Shown here: positions 1 to 8,392 of the stretch, in pieces
Numbering within the stretch: position 1 is the stretch's first letter
Layout of the letters: each line of letters begins with the position of its first letter
NCBI GenBank assembly: GCA_009780235.1
Contig: WRAK01000012.1
Location: 1-64,000 of the forward strand
Length of the DNA: 64,000 bases
Reading direction: 5' to 3'
Source: Oscillospiraceae bacterium
GTDB lineage: Bacteria > Bacillota > Clostridia > Oscillospirales > Oscillospiraceae
Made by a program: the position numbers and the translations under genes
Notes under the pieces: model-generated
What the model was told of the DNA's origin: nothing
Databases searched by the model: none
What the model saw: only the letters and a program-made list of their open reading frames with translations

Positions 1-373
1 AGACCCGGAGAACGTGAAACACCAAAATCCCGCCTACAAGCACAAAGCGGCGATGGCCGAGGCGTTCAAAGACGTGGCGGACGCTCCCGTCTACCGCATT
101 TTGATGGGCCACAAGCCGCACTACATCGAGGACTACGCCAAATATGGCTTCGACCTCGTTGTCTCCGGCCACACGCACGGCGGACAGGTACGCATCCCTG
201 GTTTGGTCAACGGCCTCTTTGCGCCCGGACAGGGCTTGTTCCCCCGCTGGTGCGGCGGTTTGTATCGGGAGGGCGATACGACGATGATTGTGTCCCGTGG
301 GCTGGCGAAGCGGGTATTCCATCCGCCCCGGGTGTTTAATCGGCCGGAGGTTGTGGTGATTGATTTGGTATAA
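1..373 (+). CDS. Metallophosphoesterase, C-terminal part (cut by window start)
   Basis: The reading frame is open from base 2, so this is the 3' end of a longer gene. The visible 124 residues carry GHKPH and then VVSGHTHGGQVRIP, the last metal-binding histidine blocks of the calcineurin-like phosphoesterase fold. The family resembles YkuE/YaeI membrane-associated phosphodiesterases (established knowledge), but the N-terminal half with the first metal ligands and any membrane anchor lies outside the window, so the substrate cannot be given. The GTG at 14 is internal, not a start. A strong hairpin follows the stop at once. Confidence 0.85.
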   Translation, partial: DPENVKHQNPAYKHKAAMAEAFKDVADAPVYRILMGHKPHYIEDYAKYGFDLVVSGHTHGGQVRIPGLVNGLFAPGQGLFPRWCGGLYREGDTTMIVSRGLAKRVFHPPRVFNRPEVVVIDLV

Positions 374-415
374 AGTTATCCTCTCTTTTTTGCGCACGAA
401 AAAGAGAGGATAACT
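374..415. terminator. Intrinsic terminator after the phosphoesterase gene
   Basis: A 17-bp perfect stem (374-390 with 399-415) closes over an 8-base loop directly after the TAA stop. The arms end in T and A runs, so it could also work on the minus strand. Confidence 0.8.
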
Positions 416-454
416 GTTTCGGGATAGAGTATACTGGCTTTAGGAGTTGATAGC

Positions 455-1390
455 ATGGACTGGATTGTGCGTCTGAATCAGGCAATTGCTTATATGGAAG
501 AACACATGACAGAGGAGATTGACTATGCGCAGGTGGCGAAAATCGCCTGCTGTCCCTCGCTTCACTTCCAGCGCATGTTTGCCTATATCGCCGATGTACC
601 GCTGCCCGAATACATCAGGCGCAGAAAAATGTCACTTGCGGCGATTGACTTGCAGAGCGGGGATGAAAAAATCATTGATGTAGCCCTGAAATACGGCTAT
701 TCCTCCCCGACGGCGTTTAACCGTGCCTTCCAAAGCATACACGGCATTGCGCCCTCACGGGCGAAAGAGGACGGCGTATTGCTGAAATCCTATCCCATCG
801 TCAGCTTCAAATTGATTGCAAAGGGAGCAGAGGAAATGGAGTTTAGAATTGAAAAGCATGATGCGATTCGTGTTGTGGGTGTGTCTGCACCATTGAGCGC
901 AGATGTGGAAAAGGCTTATGAAGAAGGTACAGCGTTGTGGGTAAAGGTGCTGTTTGAAGGCGCGTCGGAGGATGAGTATGGGAACGGCAAACTATGCAGC
1001 GAACTGAACGCTGCCATTAATGTGAAATACTCTGACGGCAGCTTGACGAAGTATAACGGATTTTTTGGCATCGAAACAGAGCATAATAACGGCGGCGAAT
1101 ACATGATAGCCGTAGCAAGCCCTGCGCCGGAGAGCAACACCCTGAAAGAATATACCATTCCCGCACATACATGGGCGGTATTTCCGGGGAAAAACTTTTT
1201 TGAAGACGAAGAAAACGCAGATTCATTTATTCAATATGATGGGCGCATCTATTCGGAGTGGCTTCCTTCTTCCGGTTATGAAATTGCCGACTGTATCAGC
1301 GTGCAATTCCTATTACCCACGACCGACTTAGAAAAAGCTCCTTTTGAAATATGGGTACCTGTCAAGAAAACGGATAGCGCGACAGGATAA
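455..1390 (+). CDS. AraC-family regulator with GyrI-like effector-binding domain
   Basis: Residues 1-110 form a double helix-turn-helix AraC DNA-binding domain placed at the N terminus, with the typical second-HTH segment around YGYSSPTAFNRAFQSIHG. Residues about 125-305 match the GyrI-like/SOUL effector fold (MEFRIEKHDAIRVVGV start, FEIWVPVKK end). This architecture is known from SoxS/Rob-like activators that sense small amphipathic molecules, but no ligand can be inferred here. The ATG is preceded by TAGGAG at a fitting distance. The gene stands alone between two terminators. Its target genes are not evident. Confidence 0.9.
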   Translation: MDWIVRLNQAIAYMEEHMTEEIDYAQVAKIACCPSLHFQRMFAYIADVPLPEYIRRRKMSLAAIDLQSGDEKIIDVALKYGYSSPTAFNRAFQSIHGIAPSRAKEDGVLLKSYPIVSFKLIAKGAEEMEFRIEKHDAIRVVGVSAPLSADVEKAYEEGTALWVKVLFEGASEDEYGNGKLCSELNAAINVKYSDGSLTKYNGFFGIETEHNNGGEYMIAVASPAPESNTLKEYTIPAHTWAVFPGKNFFEDEENADSFIQYDGRIYSEWLPSSGYEIADCISVQFLLPTTDLEKAPFEIWVPVKKTDSATG

Positions 1391-1402
1391 GCATTTGCAC
1401 AA

Positions 1403-1439
1403 AAAAGGACGGCACAGCATATCGCTGCGCCGTCCTTTT
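1403..1439. terminator. Bidirectional terminator between araC-like gene and htrA
   Basis: The arms AAAAGGACGGC and GCCGTCCTTTT, with an inner GC-rich helix, lie between two convergent genes and carry A/T runs on both sides. It can serve both. Confidence 0.85.
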
Positions 1440-1440
1440 G

Positions 1441-2961
1441 CTATTCATCCGCCGGCCTGTCCCCCAAGACCACAGTCAAATCCAGATGCGCCCCGTCCCG
1501 GAACACCGTAATCACCACCGTATCTCCCGCCGCAAAGCCGCCGAGTGCCGAGCGCAAATCTTCCACGGTGCGGATATCTCGCCCGCCCATGCTTGTGATG
1601 ATATCGCCGACCAGTATCCCGCCGCGCTCTGCGGCGGAATCGGGGTAGACAGTATTGACGAACACACCCATCACCGTGCGGAAATAGTGGGCGTAGGATT
1701 CAGACACCGTCACGGGGAAGATGCCGAGGTGCGGGCGGGCGATGTAGCCCCGCTCGATGAGCTGGTTGGCGTAGTGAATCGCATCGTTAATCGGGATGGC
1801 GAATCCGATACCCTCCACGCCGTCTAGGCTGGATTTAGCCGTGACGACGCCGACGACCTCGCCGAGTTCATTATACACCGGTCCGCCGGAGTTGCCCGAG
1901 TTCACCGCGGCATCGATTTGGAACATGTTGAGCGTCTGCCCCTGCTCCACGGCGACCTCACGGTTGAGCGCGGACACAATGCCGGAGGTGATGGAAAAAG
2001 TTAGCTCCCCCAAAGGGTTGCCGATGGCAAAGACAGGACTGCCGACCCGCATTTCCGCCGAATTGCCGAGCCTTGCGGCGGGCAGGTCAAGCTCGGAGGT
2101 GTCAATTTTCAAGACGGCCATGTCACTGGTAACACCCTCGCCGCCCACGAGTGTGGCCTCGTGCATACTGTAATCGCCCAGCATGACCAAAATGCGGGTC
2201 GCGCCTTGGATGACGTGGTAGTTGGTGAGGATATACCCGTCCGAGGAGATGATAAATCCGCTCCCCGATACCCGCCCTGTGGATGCTTGGCCGAAGATGT
2301 TGGTGGTTGTGACCTCCGTCGTAATGCCGACGACCTGCTGCCGCCCCAGTTCGTAAATCTCTGCCGCCGTAAGTGTGCCGCTGTGGTCGGGCGTAGCCGG
2401 GGGCGGGGTAGGCGCGGGTGTTGCGATAGGTGTCGGCGTGGGCAGGGGACTCAGCACTTCCTGCGCGGCCTGATTGGCCTCCCAATCGGTGAGGACACGT
2501 TGGGACACGAAGAACCCCGTGCCGCCGCCGATGATGGCGCAGGCGAGGAGAAGGCATATGACACGGGCGATTTTGCCGCCGCGCCCCTTCGGAGCCGAGT
2601 CGATGTCTATGTCGTCTGCTTTGGGCGTCTCTGTCGGCGGCTCTCGCCGTCTCGGTTCAACAGGCGGATATTGCTGCATACCGGGCGGTGTGCGGCGGCC
2701 CTCCCCGGCGGGGGGGAACGTATTGCCATAGGTGTTCCGCTTCGGCGGTGCAGACGTGACGGGGCGAGGCGGTGCACTCGGCGCGGGCGAGGCGGGCCGT
2801 ATCGGGTCACCGGGGAGTGATGCACCGGGGGGTGGTGCGGCCGCCTTGGATTTGGCGGACGTGTCATAGGGGAAATACCCAGCGGCCCACCTCGTAGTAT
2901 CAGAGGTAGGCGGGGGCGGGGCAGGGCTTAGTTGTTGTTCCGTGTTGCGCTCGTCTTGCAT
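1441..2961 (-). CDS. htrA: HtrA/DegP-type membrane-anchored serine protease with PDZ domain
   Basis: The protein has 506 residues. It has a long Pro-rich cytoplasmic N terminus (about 1-128), one transmembrane helix (about 131-150), a Pro/Thr-rich linker (about 170-190), a trypsin-like domain and a C-terminal PDZ domain (about 400-500). The catalytic triad is readable as H249 (TNYHV), D280 (TSDMAVLK) and S358 (GNSGGP). The family degrades or chaperones misfolded exported proteins at the outer face of the membrane. The start is an ATG preceded by AAAGGAGG. The Pro-rich head is longer than in Bacillus HtrA, and its role is unknown. It is monocistronic and faces the araC-like gene across a shared terminator. 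Confidence 0.93.
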   Translation of the reverse strand: MQDERNTEQQLSPAPPPPTSDTTRWAAGYFPYDTSAKSKAAAPPPGASLPGDPIRPASPAPSAPPRPVTSAPPKRNTYGNTFPPAGEGRRTPPGMQQYPPVEPRRREPPTETPKADDIDIDSAPKGRGGKIARVICLLLACAIIGGGTGFFVSQRVLTDWEANQAAQEVLSPLPTPTPIATPAPTPPPATPDHSGTLTAAEIYELGRQQVVGITTEVTTTNIFGQASTGRVSGSGFIISSDGYILTNYHVIQGATRILVMLGDYSMHEATLVGGEGVTSDMAVLKIDTSELDLPAARLGNSAEMRVGSPVFAIGNPLGELTFSITSGIVSALNREVAVEQGQTLNMFQIDAAVNSGNSGGPVYNELGEVVGVVTAKSSLDGVEGIGFAIPINDAIHYANQLIERGYIARPHLGIFPVTVSESYAHYFRTVMGVFVNTVYPDSAAERGGILVGDIITSMGGRDIRTVEDLRSALGGFAAGDTVVITVFRDGAHLDLTVVLGDRPADE

Positions 2962-3045
2962 GGCAGACGGCCTCCTTTGCCGAGGGATTGGTCAGCCCTA
3001 TCCTAAAACGAAGATATGGCGAAAGTATGAATAAATTTTAAAAAT

Positions 3046-3492
3046 TTATCGTAAACGTTTAAAAAATCCGCGCATCAGCTCGCCGCAGGGCTTCTCCAAT
3101 ATCCCGCCCACCAGTTGCGGCTCGTGGCCGAAGCGTTCGAAAAAGAGGTTAATTACACTCCCGGCGGCACCCAGCGTGGGGTCTTTCGCGCCGTAGAACA
3201 CTTTGCCGATGCGGGCGTTGATAATCGCGCCGGCGCACATGGGACAGGGTTCCAATGTGACATAGAGACTGCACGTTCCCAACCGCCAGTCACCCAGTAT
3301 GCGGCAGGCTTCTTCGATGGCTAATATCTCGGCGTGGGCGATGGCACTCCCGTCCGTTTCCCGTCGGTTGCGGCCTCGCCCGATGATTTGACCGTCGGCG
3401 TCTGCGATGACGCACCCCACGGGGACTTCATCATGCGACATGGCCTCCTCGGCCAGAGCGATGGCTTCGGCCATGTATTGTTCGTGTATCAT
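3046..3492 (-). CDS. tadA: tRNA-specific adenosine-34 deaminase
   Basis: This enzyme converts the wobble adenosine of tRNA-Arg(ACG) to inosine. In the 148-residue protein the zinc and catalytic signature is complete: H53-A-E55 and PCxxC with C83 and C86. The open frame runs further upstream, but the ATG at 3492 is chosen because AGGAGG lies just before it and homology begins there (MIHEQYMAEAI). A fragment of the palindromic repeat family sits just upstream of the SD. The neighbour mntP is divergent, so this gene is probably transcribed alone. Confidence 0.93.
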   Translation of the reverse strand: MIHEQYMAEAIALAEEAMSHDEVPVGCVIADADGQIIGRGRNRRETDGSAIAHAEILAIEEACRILGDWRLGTCSLYVTLEPCPMCAGAIINARIGKVFYGAKDPTLGAAGSVINLFFERFGHEPQLVGGILEKPCGELMRGFFKRLR

Positions 3493-3506
3493 GTGAGCCT
3501 CCTGCA

Positions 3507-3531
3507 GCGGACGGCCAAAGGCCGTCCCTAC
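3507..3531. repeat. Single palindromic module of the GTAGGGGCG family
   Basis: This is a right-half type module with the inner palindrome GGCCAAAGGCC and the end CCCTAC. It lies in the tadA 5' leader. Confidence 0.75.
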
Positions 3532-3633
3532 GACCCATTCTAACATATTGCAGAGGACTTGACTACTATTATATAATGGTAAGCATTGCAGGAGCGAGTT
3601 TTCATTCCCGCCCGCCTGAAGGAGACCACACAA

Positions 3634-4164
3634 ATGATAGCACTTCTGGCCCTCAGCCTTGCCATTGACGCCTTTGCCGTGTCCGTGTCCTGCGGTATGT
3701 CCGTTCCGGACTTTAGAAAGACCCGTGTCCTGTGGCTCGCCGTGTATTTCGGCGTGTTTCAGATGGGAATGACCTTGCTCGGCGCGTTTTTGGGCAGCCA
3801 ATTCAGCGACCTCGTCGGCGAGATGGGACGCTGGATAGCCTTCGTCCTCTTAGCCGCCGTCGGCGGTGAGATGCTCTGGTCAGCTCTGCGAAAGAAAGAG
3901 ACCGCCTGTCCCGTTTACCTCACCCATCCCCGGATGCTGGCCCTGGCCGTCGCCACCAGTATAGACGCCGCAGCGGCGGGTGTCAGTCTCGGCTTGCAAC
4001 ACGCCGGGATTCTTCTTGCGAGCGCAGTCATCGGCCTCACCGCATTCGCGCTCTCCGTCGTGGGCGGTCTCTTCGGCGAACGGGTCGGGACGCGCTTCCA
4101 CAAATATGCGGAGATATTCGGCGGGCTGGTGTTGGTTGGGCTGGGCGTTTGGAGCTTGTTTTAA
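3634..4164 (+). CDS. mntP: Manganese efflux pump MntP
   Basis: This is a 176-residue polytopic membrane protein with about six helices in two homologous halves. Each half carries the conserved acidic motif of the family: LSLAIDAFAVS near residue 12 and VATSIDAAAAG in the second half. MntP exports Mn2+. The upstream frame is open, but the ATG at 3634 follows GAAGGAG with good spacing and gives the expected N terminus. In many bacteria mntP is preceded by an Mn2+ riboswitch (yybP-ykoY). I did not recognise one in the short tadA-mntP gap, so regulation is open. Confidence 0.9.
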   Translation: MIALLALSLAIDAFAVSVSCGMSVPDFRKTRVLWLAVYFGVFQMGMTLLGAFLGSQFSDLVGEMGRWIAFVLLAAVGGEMLWSALRKKETACPVYLTHPRMLALAVATSIDAAAAGVSLGLQHAGILLASAVIGLTAFALSVVGGLFGERVGTRFHKYAEIFGGLVLVGLGVWSLF

Positions 4165-4169
4165 CCCAT

Positions 4170-4247
4170 GTAGGGGCGGCCATTGGCCGTCCGTCGTCTC
4201 AATCCGTGCAATGTTTCCGACAGCGGACGGCCAATGGCCGCCCCTAC
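4170..4247. repeat. Paired palindromic repeat, GGCCATTGGCC type
   Basis: Left end GTAGGGGCGG, right end CCGCCCCTAC. Each half contains its own palindrome GGCCATTGGCC, and the halves are separated by about 30 unrelated bases. It lies between mntP and the CBS gene. Confidence 0.9.
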
Positions 4248-4316
4248 AAATACTAGTATAAACCACCATCGCCCCGTCAATACTACCTCCATCAGATTTA
4301 CACGGAGGTATTCCCT

Positions 4317-4745
4317 ATGCTAATCAGCGACATAATGAGCCCAAACCTTGTCTCCATCACGCCGGAGGAGACGGCTTCGCTTGCGGCGCGGCTGCTCTAT
4401 CGGCACAATATCGGGGCCCTGCCCGTCTGCGGAGATGACGGACGGCTCCGCGGGATTGTCACCGACAGAGACATCGTGCTCCGCTGTGTGGCGGCGGAGA
4501 ATGACCCCGCAATCACACCCGTGAAAGAGATTATGACCAAAAGCGTGGTTTCTGTCGGCCCCGGGGACGATGCCCGTGTAGCGACCCGCGTTATGGCCGC
4601 AGAGCAAGTCCGCCGCCTGCCCGTACTCTCGGACGGCAAGGTGGTGGGTATGGTGTCCCTCGGCGACCTCGCCAAGACCCGCACGTATGACATGGAGGCG
4701 TCGAAGGCGCTGTCGGAGATTTCGACGAACGTGAAGAAAAAATAA
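4317..4745 (+). CDS. CBS-domain pair protein
   Basis: The 142 residues consist of two CBS domains (about 5-60 and 72-128) and a short basic tail. Typical CBS wording is visible: DIMSPNLVSITPEET, LPVCGDDGRLRGIVTDRDI, EIMTKSVVSV, RLPVLSDGKVVGMVSLGDLAK. Stand-alone CBS pairs bind adenine nucleotides and act as sensors. The partner cannot be inferred from context. It has its own terminator, and GGAGG precedes the ATG. This and the following DUF368 gene each lie between repeats. Confidence 0.9.
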   Translation: MLISDIMSPNLVSITPEETASLAARLLYRHNIGALPVCGDDGRLRGIVTDRDIVLRCVAAENDPAITPVKEIMTKSVVSVGPGDDARVATRVMAAEQVRRLPVLSDGKVVGMVSLGDLAKTRTYDMEASKALSEISTNVKKK

Positions 4746-4772
4746 ACGGGGGATTTTCATCCCCCGTTTATT
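4741..4772 (+). terminator. Intrinsic terminator overlapping the CBS gene stop
   Basis: The 14-bp arms AATAAACGGGGGAT and ATCCCCCGTTTATT include the TAA stop codon. Confidence 0.8.
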
Positions 4773-4800
4773 GTGTTATACTGTCTATCGGACATTTCAC

Positions 4801-4877
4801 GTAGGGGCCAATGCCTGCATCGGCCCGAACTCCGTTTTAGACAGAAATTGCGGGTCGATGTGGGCATCGACCCCTAC
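4801..4877. repeat. Paired palindromic repeat with a different palindrome in each half
   Basis: It starts GTAGGGGCC and ends GACCCCTAC. The left half carries CCAATGCCTGCATCGG and the right half the palindrome GTCGATGTGGGCATCGAC, so the two halves are not the same word. It lies in the leader of the DUF368 gene. Confidence 0.75.
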
Positions 4878-4914
4878 GAAGCGCGACCATCCACGCAAGG
4901 AGCGTACATATACG

Positions 4915-5784
4915 ATGAAAACACTCAAAACTTTCCTATATCGCATCGTCTGCGGCTTTTTTCTGGGACTGTCCGTTTTCGCGCCCGGATTTAGCGGTAG
5001 TGTGATGGCCATTGCCATGGGGATCTATCAGGATTTGCTGAAAATCATGTCCAACCCCCTGCACGAACTGAAAAAAAATCTCCGATTCCTGATTCCCCTG
5101 GGCATCGGTATTGTCCTCAGCGGCGTGTTGTTCGTGCTGACATTCCGCGTCCTCTTTGAGCGGTATGAAAAGGGCATCCTGCTCCTTTTCGTGGGTCTGA
5201 TTGCGGGGAATTTGCCTGTGATTGGCCGTGAACTCAAACAACACAGTTTCAAAAAACGCTATCTGGTCGGCGGACTGGCGGCATTCGGCATCGCCCTGAC
5301 ATTTGGGATCTTGGCGGTGGGCGGTACTGCTCCGGGGGAAGCGGGTGTGACTGCCGGGTTCCCGGAGTTCGCCGCCGCAGGCTTTATCGCAGGCGCGGTG
5401 ACACTCGTACCGGGGATGAGCATCTCGGCGATTCTCATCATGCTCGGAGTCTACGGCCAGTTGTTCGCCGTGGCGGAGTCCTTGCTCTCGCTTGAGCTCA
5501 CCTATGTGCCGCATCTGCTGGCAATGCTCTGTGCGGCGGTGTTGGGTCTGGTGCTTACGTCCCGCGGGATTAAGAAAGTATTTGACCGTATGCCGGGCTT
5601 TGCCAATGCCTGTGTGTTCGGGTTCATGTCCGGGACGCTGATTGGGATTTTCGTGGAGGCTTTGTATATTCCGGATGCGTATTTCAACTGGTGGCTCGGC
5701 GGCGGATTGTTCCTGGCGGGGCTGGGGATTGCGACCGGGTTTATTTTGTTGGGGCGGTATATGAATAAGCAGGCGAGTGCGTAG
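4915..5784 (+). CDS. DUF368 membrane protein, putative undecaprenyl-phosphate transporter (PopT family)
   Basis: The 289-residue protein has about eight hydrophobic segments and the DUF368 hallmarks FAPGFSGSVMAIAMGIY near the N terminus and TLVPGMSISAILIMLG in the repeat half. DUF368 proteins (PopT) were shown in other bacteria to help return undecaprenyl phosphate across the membrane for wall synthesis. That function is carried over by family, not shown here. The ATG at 4915 has AAGGAG upstream, and the longer open frame upstream is repeat DNA. The TAG stop belongs to the repeat that follows. Confidence 0.85.
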   Translation: MKTLKTFLYRIVCGFFLGLSVFAPGFSGSVMAIAMGIYQDLLKIMSNPLHELKKNLRFLIPLGIGIVLSGVLFVLTFRVLFERYEKGILLLFVGLIAGNLPVIGRELKQHSFKKRYLVGGLAAFGIALTFGILAVGGTAPGEAGVTAGFPEFAAAGFIAGAVTLVPGMSISAILIMLGVYGQLFAVAESLLSLELTYVPHLLAMLCAAVLGLVLTSRGIKKVFDRMPGFANACVFGFMSGTLIGIFVEALYIPDAYFNWWLGGGLFLAGLGIATGFILLGRYMNKQASA

Positions 5785-5807
5785 GGGCGATTGATAATCG
5801 CCCCTGC
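5781..5807. repeat. Single palindromic module, GATTGATAATC type
   Basis: GTAGGGGCGATTGATAATCG followed by CCCCTGC. It supplies the TAG stop of the DUF368 gene. Confidence 0.85.
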
Positions 5808-5818
5808 AAAATGCGATA

Positions 5819-5856
5819 AAAAACAGACGGTTGAGTCACTTCAATCGTCTGTTTTT
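5819..5856. terminator. Bidirectional terminator between DUF368 and HTH genes
   Basis: A 16-bp stem with one G-T pair (5819-5834 with 5841-5856) is flanked by A and T runs. It overlaps the last bases of the convergent HTH gene. Confidence 0.85.
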
Positions 5857-6064
5857 ATTCTTTCACATATTCAATAATATCTTGCACTTCACAGTTCAAC
5901 AAATCACATAATTTTGCAATCGTATCCGTTTTTACCGATTCGCCGTCTTTCATGCGATAATAAGTTCTGTCGCTAAAACCCATTTTAAATAATCTGTAAG
6001 TTGATATATTCTTTTTTTGCATGGTTCTAAAGAATGGCTCATAGCTGATTTTCCCATGATTCAT
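5855..6064 (-). CDS. Small Cro/CI-type HTH regulator
   Basis: This 69-residue protein is almost entirely one HTH domain (KKNISTYRLFKMGFSDRTYYRMKDGESVKTDTIAKLCDLLN), of the kind found in YozG/YvaO-like small repressors. An ATG at 6091 is possible, but AGGGG lies 8 bases before the ATG at 6064 and none precedes the other. No linked target gene is evident. Base composition is lower in G+C than in the flanking housekeeping genes. Confidence 0.75.
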   Translation of the reverse strand: MNHGKISYEPFFRTMQKKNISTYRLFKMGFSDRTYYRMKDGESVKTDTIAKLCDLLNCEVQDIIEYVKE

Positions 6065-6309
6065 TGTGAACGCCCCTACTGTATGTGTCATACTTGACAG
6101 TCTAGCAGTAGGGCGGTATAATTGATATCCGGCATAAATGCGGTATGCTTAAGGAAGCCGTCGTGATTTTTGAAGCAATCAATAGCGCGCCGGTACAAAA
6201 TTTTTGGGCCGTCCTTATGCTCTCACCTTGATTTTTTATCATTTGGGTTTTCAGCAAGGACGAAAAAACGGAACACCAAGAAAAAAACAACAGCCCGCCG
6301 AAGCGAATC

Positions 6310-6338
6310 AAAAAACGGCGTAGCTCTAAGCCACGCCG
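6310..6338 (-). terminator. Terminator of the trmN-rsmI operon; rest of the 6065-6359 gap empty
   Basis: On the minus strand CGGCGTGGC...ACGCCG is followed by six T, just past the rsmI stop. In the rest of the gap between 6065 and 6359 I see no convincing gene. Confidence 0.7.
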
Positions 6339-6359
6339 CCCGAAAAAATGAATATCGGT

Positions 6360-7202
6360 TTATGAGGTTCGCCCCTTCAAACCTTCCGTATACAATAAAT
6401 TCTTCGCAAGCCCCGTCTCTTCCGCCGTCTGCCGCGCGGCATCTTTGAGCGACAGCCCGCCGTCCGTCAATTGCCGCAGCCGCTCCAATGCCTGCGGCAA
6501 GGCCGCGCCATCCTCGACAGGGTCCGGTTCGGGCGCGCCCTCTATGACGAGTACAAACTCGCCCCGAGGCTTCTCCGCCGTATACTTGTCTACCGCCTCC
6601 GACAAGGTGGTGCGAATCGTCTCCTCATAGCGTTTCGTCAGTTCGCGGCTGATAGAGACACGCCTGTCGCCCCAAGCGTTGAGCATATCTTGCAGCGTAT
6701 GCGGCAACTTGTGCGGGGCCTCATAGAACACCATAGCACGCCGCTCCGCGCAGAGCGATTGCAAATGCGTCCGGCGGCTCTTCGCGGCGGTGGAGAGGAA
6801 GCCCTCGAATGTAAACCGCCCCGCGGGCAGGCCGGAAAGGGCAAGTGCCGTCACCACGGCAGACGGGCCGGGGATACAGATGACATCAAAGCCCCGCTCG
6901 GCGCAGAGAGCCACCAATTCCTCGCCGGGGTCTGAGACGGCGGGCATCCCCGCGTCCGTGACCAGAGCGCAGCTTTCCCCCGCTTGAAGTCGCCGCAGAA
7001 TCTCCTCGCCCCGTTCTCTGCGATTGTGGGCAAAGTAGCTCAGGAGCGGTTTTTTGATGCCGTAATGATTGAGCAGTTTGAGCGAAACCCGTGTGTCCTC
7101 GGCGGCGATAAAGGCCACCCCGCCCAGCGTCTCCAACGCACGGGGGGAGATGTCGCCCAGGTTGCCGATGGGCGTTCCGACCAGATATAGCGTACCGGGC
7201 AT
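6360..7202 (-). CDS. rsmI: 16S rRNA (cytidine-1402-2'-O)-methyltransferase
   Basis: RsmI methylates C1402 in the decoding centre with SAM. The 280-residue sequence shows the family signature LYLVGTPIGNLGDISPRALE at the N terminus, AAEDTRVSLKLLNHYGI, and ALVTDAGMPAVSDPGEELV. The ATG at 7202 is preferred over the in-frame GTG at 7211 because GGAGG overlaps the GTG and sits 8 bases before the ATG. It lies 5 bases downstream of the trmN stop, so the two tRNA/rRNA methylases form an operon. Confidence 0.93.
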   Translation of the reverse strand: MPGTLYLVGTPIGNLGDISPRALETLGGVAFIAAEDTRVSLKLLNHYGIKKPLLSYFAHNRRERGEEILRRLQAGESCALVTDAGMPAVSDPGEELVALCAERGFDVICIPGPSAVVTALALSGLPAGRFTFEGFLSTAAKSRRTHLQSLCAERRAMVFYEAPHKLPHTLQDMLNAWGDRRVSISRELTKRYEETIRTTLSEAVDKYTAEKPRGEFVLVIEGAPEPDPVEDGAALPQALERLRQLTDGGLSLKDAARQTAEETGLAKNLLYTEGLKGRTS

Positions 7203-7207
7203 GGGGT

Positions 7208-7921
7208 TCACCTCCGATAGATGGTTTTAAGTTCCGCACTCTCGCTCCCATCCGGGGTTTGGAGCAACAAAGTCGGGTCGATACTCAGACCGGGGTTGCC
7301 GCCCCTGCGCCCCTCGGCCAAGACGAGGTTCGGCGCGTGCGCCGCGGTCAAAGCCGCGGTGCGCAGCCGCTTCGGCTCGATGCCGTGCTTGTGCATCGCT
7401 ACAAACAACTCCCCCAACCGCTCCGGGCGGTGGACGGCAAAGAAGCGGCCGCCCCAACGGAGCAGATAGGCGGCTGTGCGGCAGAGGGCATCTATAGTGC
7501 AGAGGGTTTCGTCTCTCGCGTCCGCCAGAGCATCGCCTTTGGCTCGTTTGCCGCCGCCCGCGGGGAAGTAGGGCGGGTTGGACACGGCGAGGTCGTAAGC
7601 CCCGGCGGGTAGGGTGGGCTTGATGTCCCGGATGTCCGCCAAATGCGGACGGATGCGGTCGGCCAGGCCATTTAACGCGGCGTTCTCCGCCGTAAGCGTG
7701 ACGGCTTCGGGGAGGATATCCACGCAGTCAATCGTCAATGCAGGCTCTCGTCCCGCTAACAGGACGGCCAACACGCCGCCCCCGCATCCGAGGTCAACCG
7801 CCCGTGCGGCACGGGACGTGTCGGTGAAATGGGCGAGCAGAACGGAATCCGTGCCGAGCTTAAACACGGGCGGCCGCTGGATAAATTTGGGGCCGTTCGG
7901 CCATAGTTCGTCGATTTGCAT
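7208..7921 (-). CDS. tRNA1(Val) (adenine-37-N6)-methyltransferase-like protein
   Basis: This 237-residue class I SAM methyltransferase has the glycine-rich motif AVDLGCGGGVLAVLLA (about 48-63) and the N6-adenine signature NPPYF (about residue 122). The arrangement fits TrmN6/YfiC, often found beside rsmI in Firmicutes. The opening (IDELWPNGPKFIQRP) matches that family. The ATG at 7921 has GGGAG upstream, and a longer frame is open but lies in the preceding terminator. It is the first gene of a two-gene operon with rsmI. Confidence 0.88.
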   Translation of the reverse strand: MQIDELWPNGPKFIQRPPVFKLGTDSVLLAHFTDTSRAARAVDLGCGGGVLAVLLAGREPALTIDCVDILPEAVTLTAENAALNGLADRIRPHLADIRDIKPTLPAGAYDLAVSNPPYFPAGGGKRAKGDALADARDETLCTIDALCRTAAYLLRWGGRFFAVHRPERLGELFVAMHKHGIEPKRLRTAALTAAHAPNLVLAEGRRGGNPGLSIDPTLLLQTPDGSESAELKTIYRR

Positions 7922-7940
7922 GGAATCACTCCCAACAATG

Positions 7941-7971
7941 CAAAAATGGGCCGTAACCCGGCCCATTTTTG
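7941..7971 (-). terminator. Terminator after the ferredoxin gene
   Basis: The 13-base arms CAAAAATGGGCCG and CGGCCCATTTTTG separate the ferredoxin gene from trmN on the minus strand. Confidence 0.85.
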
Positions 7972-7992
7972 TGTTTGCTCAGATTGGTACGC

Positions 7993-8163
7993 TTACGCCG
8001 GCACGATTGCGTCAACGGGACAAGAGTCCACGCAGGCCGCACAGTCGATGCAGGCATCGGCGTCGATTACATAGTACTCGTCGCCGGGGGCGATGCAGTC
8101 CACGGGGCAGGTGCTCTCACATGCGCCGCAGTTGATGCAATCGGTGTTGATCGTGTATGCCAT
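7993..8163 (-). CDS. 2[4Fe-4S] ferredoxin
   Basis: This is a 56-residue clostridial-type ferredoxin with two complete CxxCxxCxxxCP motifs (C9, C12, C15, C19 and C38, C41, C44, C48). It is a low-potential electron carrier of anaerobic metabolism. The start at 8163 follows GGAGGGAACAGAT, and the ATG 15 bases upstream overlaps that SD. It is monocistronic, with its own terminator. Confidence 0.95.
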   Translation of the reverse strand: MAYTINTDCINCGACESTCPVDCIAPGDEYYVIDADACIDCAACVDSCPVDAIVPA

Positions 8164-8290
8164 ATCTGTTCCCTCCATGTGATGTAGTGGTGGAATTTAT
8201 CCCATTGTACCAGAGCGCGGGAAAAATGCAAGTCTTTTTTTAGCGGTATAGGGGCGGGGTGAATTGGAAACGATGTATTTATATGAATTT

Positions 8291-8370
8291 GTAGGGGCGG
8301 ATTCCATATCCGCCCTGTGCCGAACACGCACATCGGCTATAACCCGGGCGGATATGGAATCCGTCCCTAC
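8291..8370. repeat. Paired palindromic repeat, GGATTCCATATCC type
   Basis: Ends GTAGGGGCGG and CCGTCCCTAC, inner word GGATATGGAATCC and its complement. The same word recurs near 17,750 and 59,150. Confidence 0.85.
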
Positions 8371-8392
8371 GAAAGCGCAAAAGGAGACGATT

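Noticed and set aside
3046-3801. Longer tadA reading frame with about 100 extra N-terminal residues
   Set aside because: The extra part overlaps the divergent mntP gene and a repeat. AGGAGG and homology fix the start at 3492.
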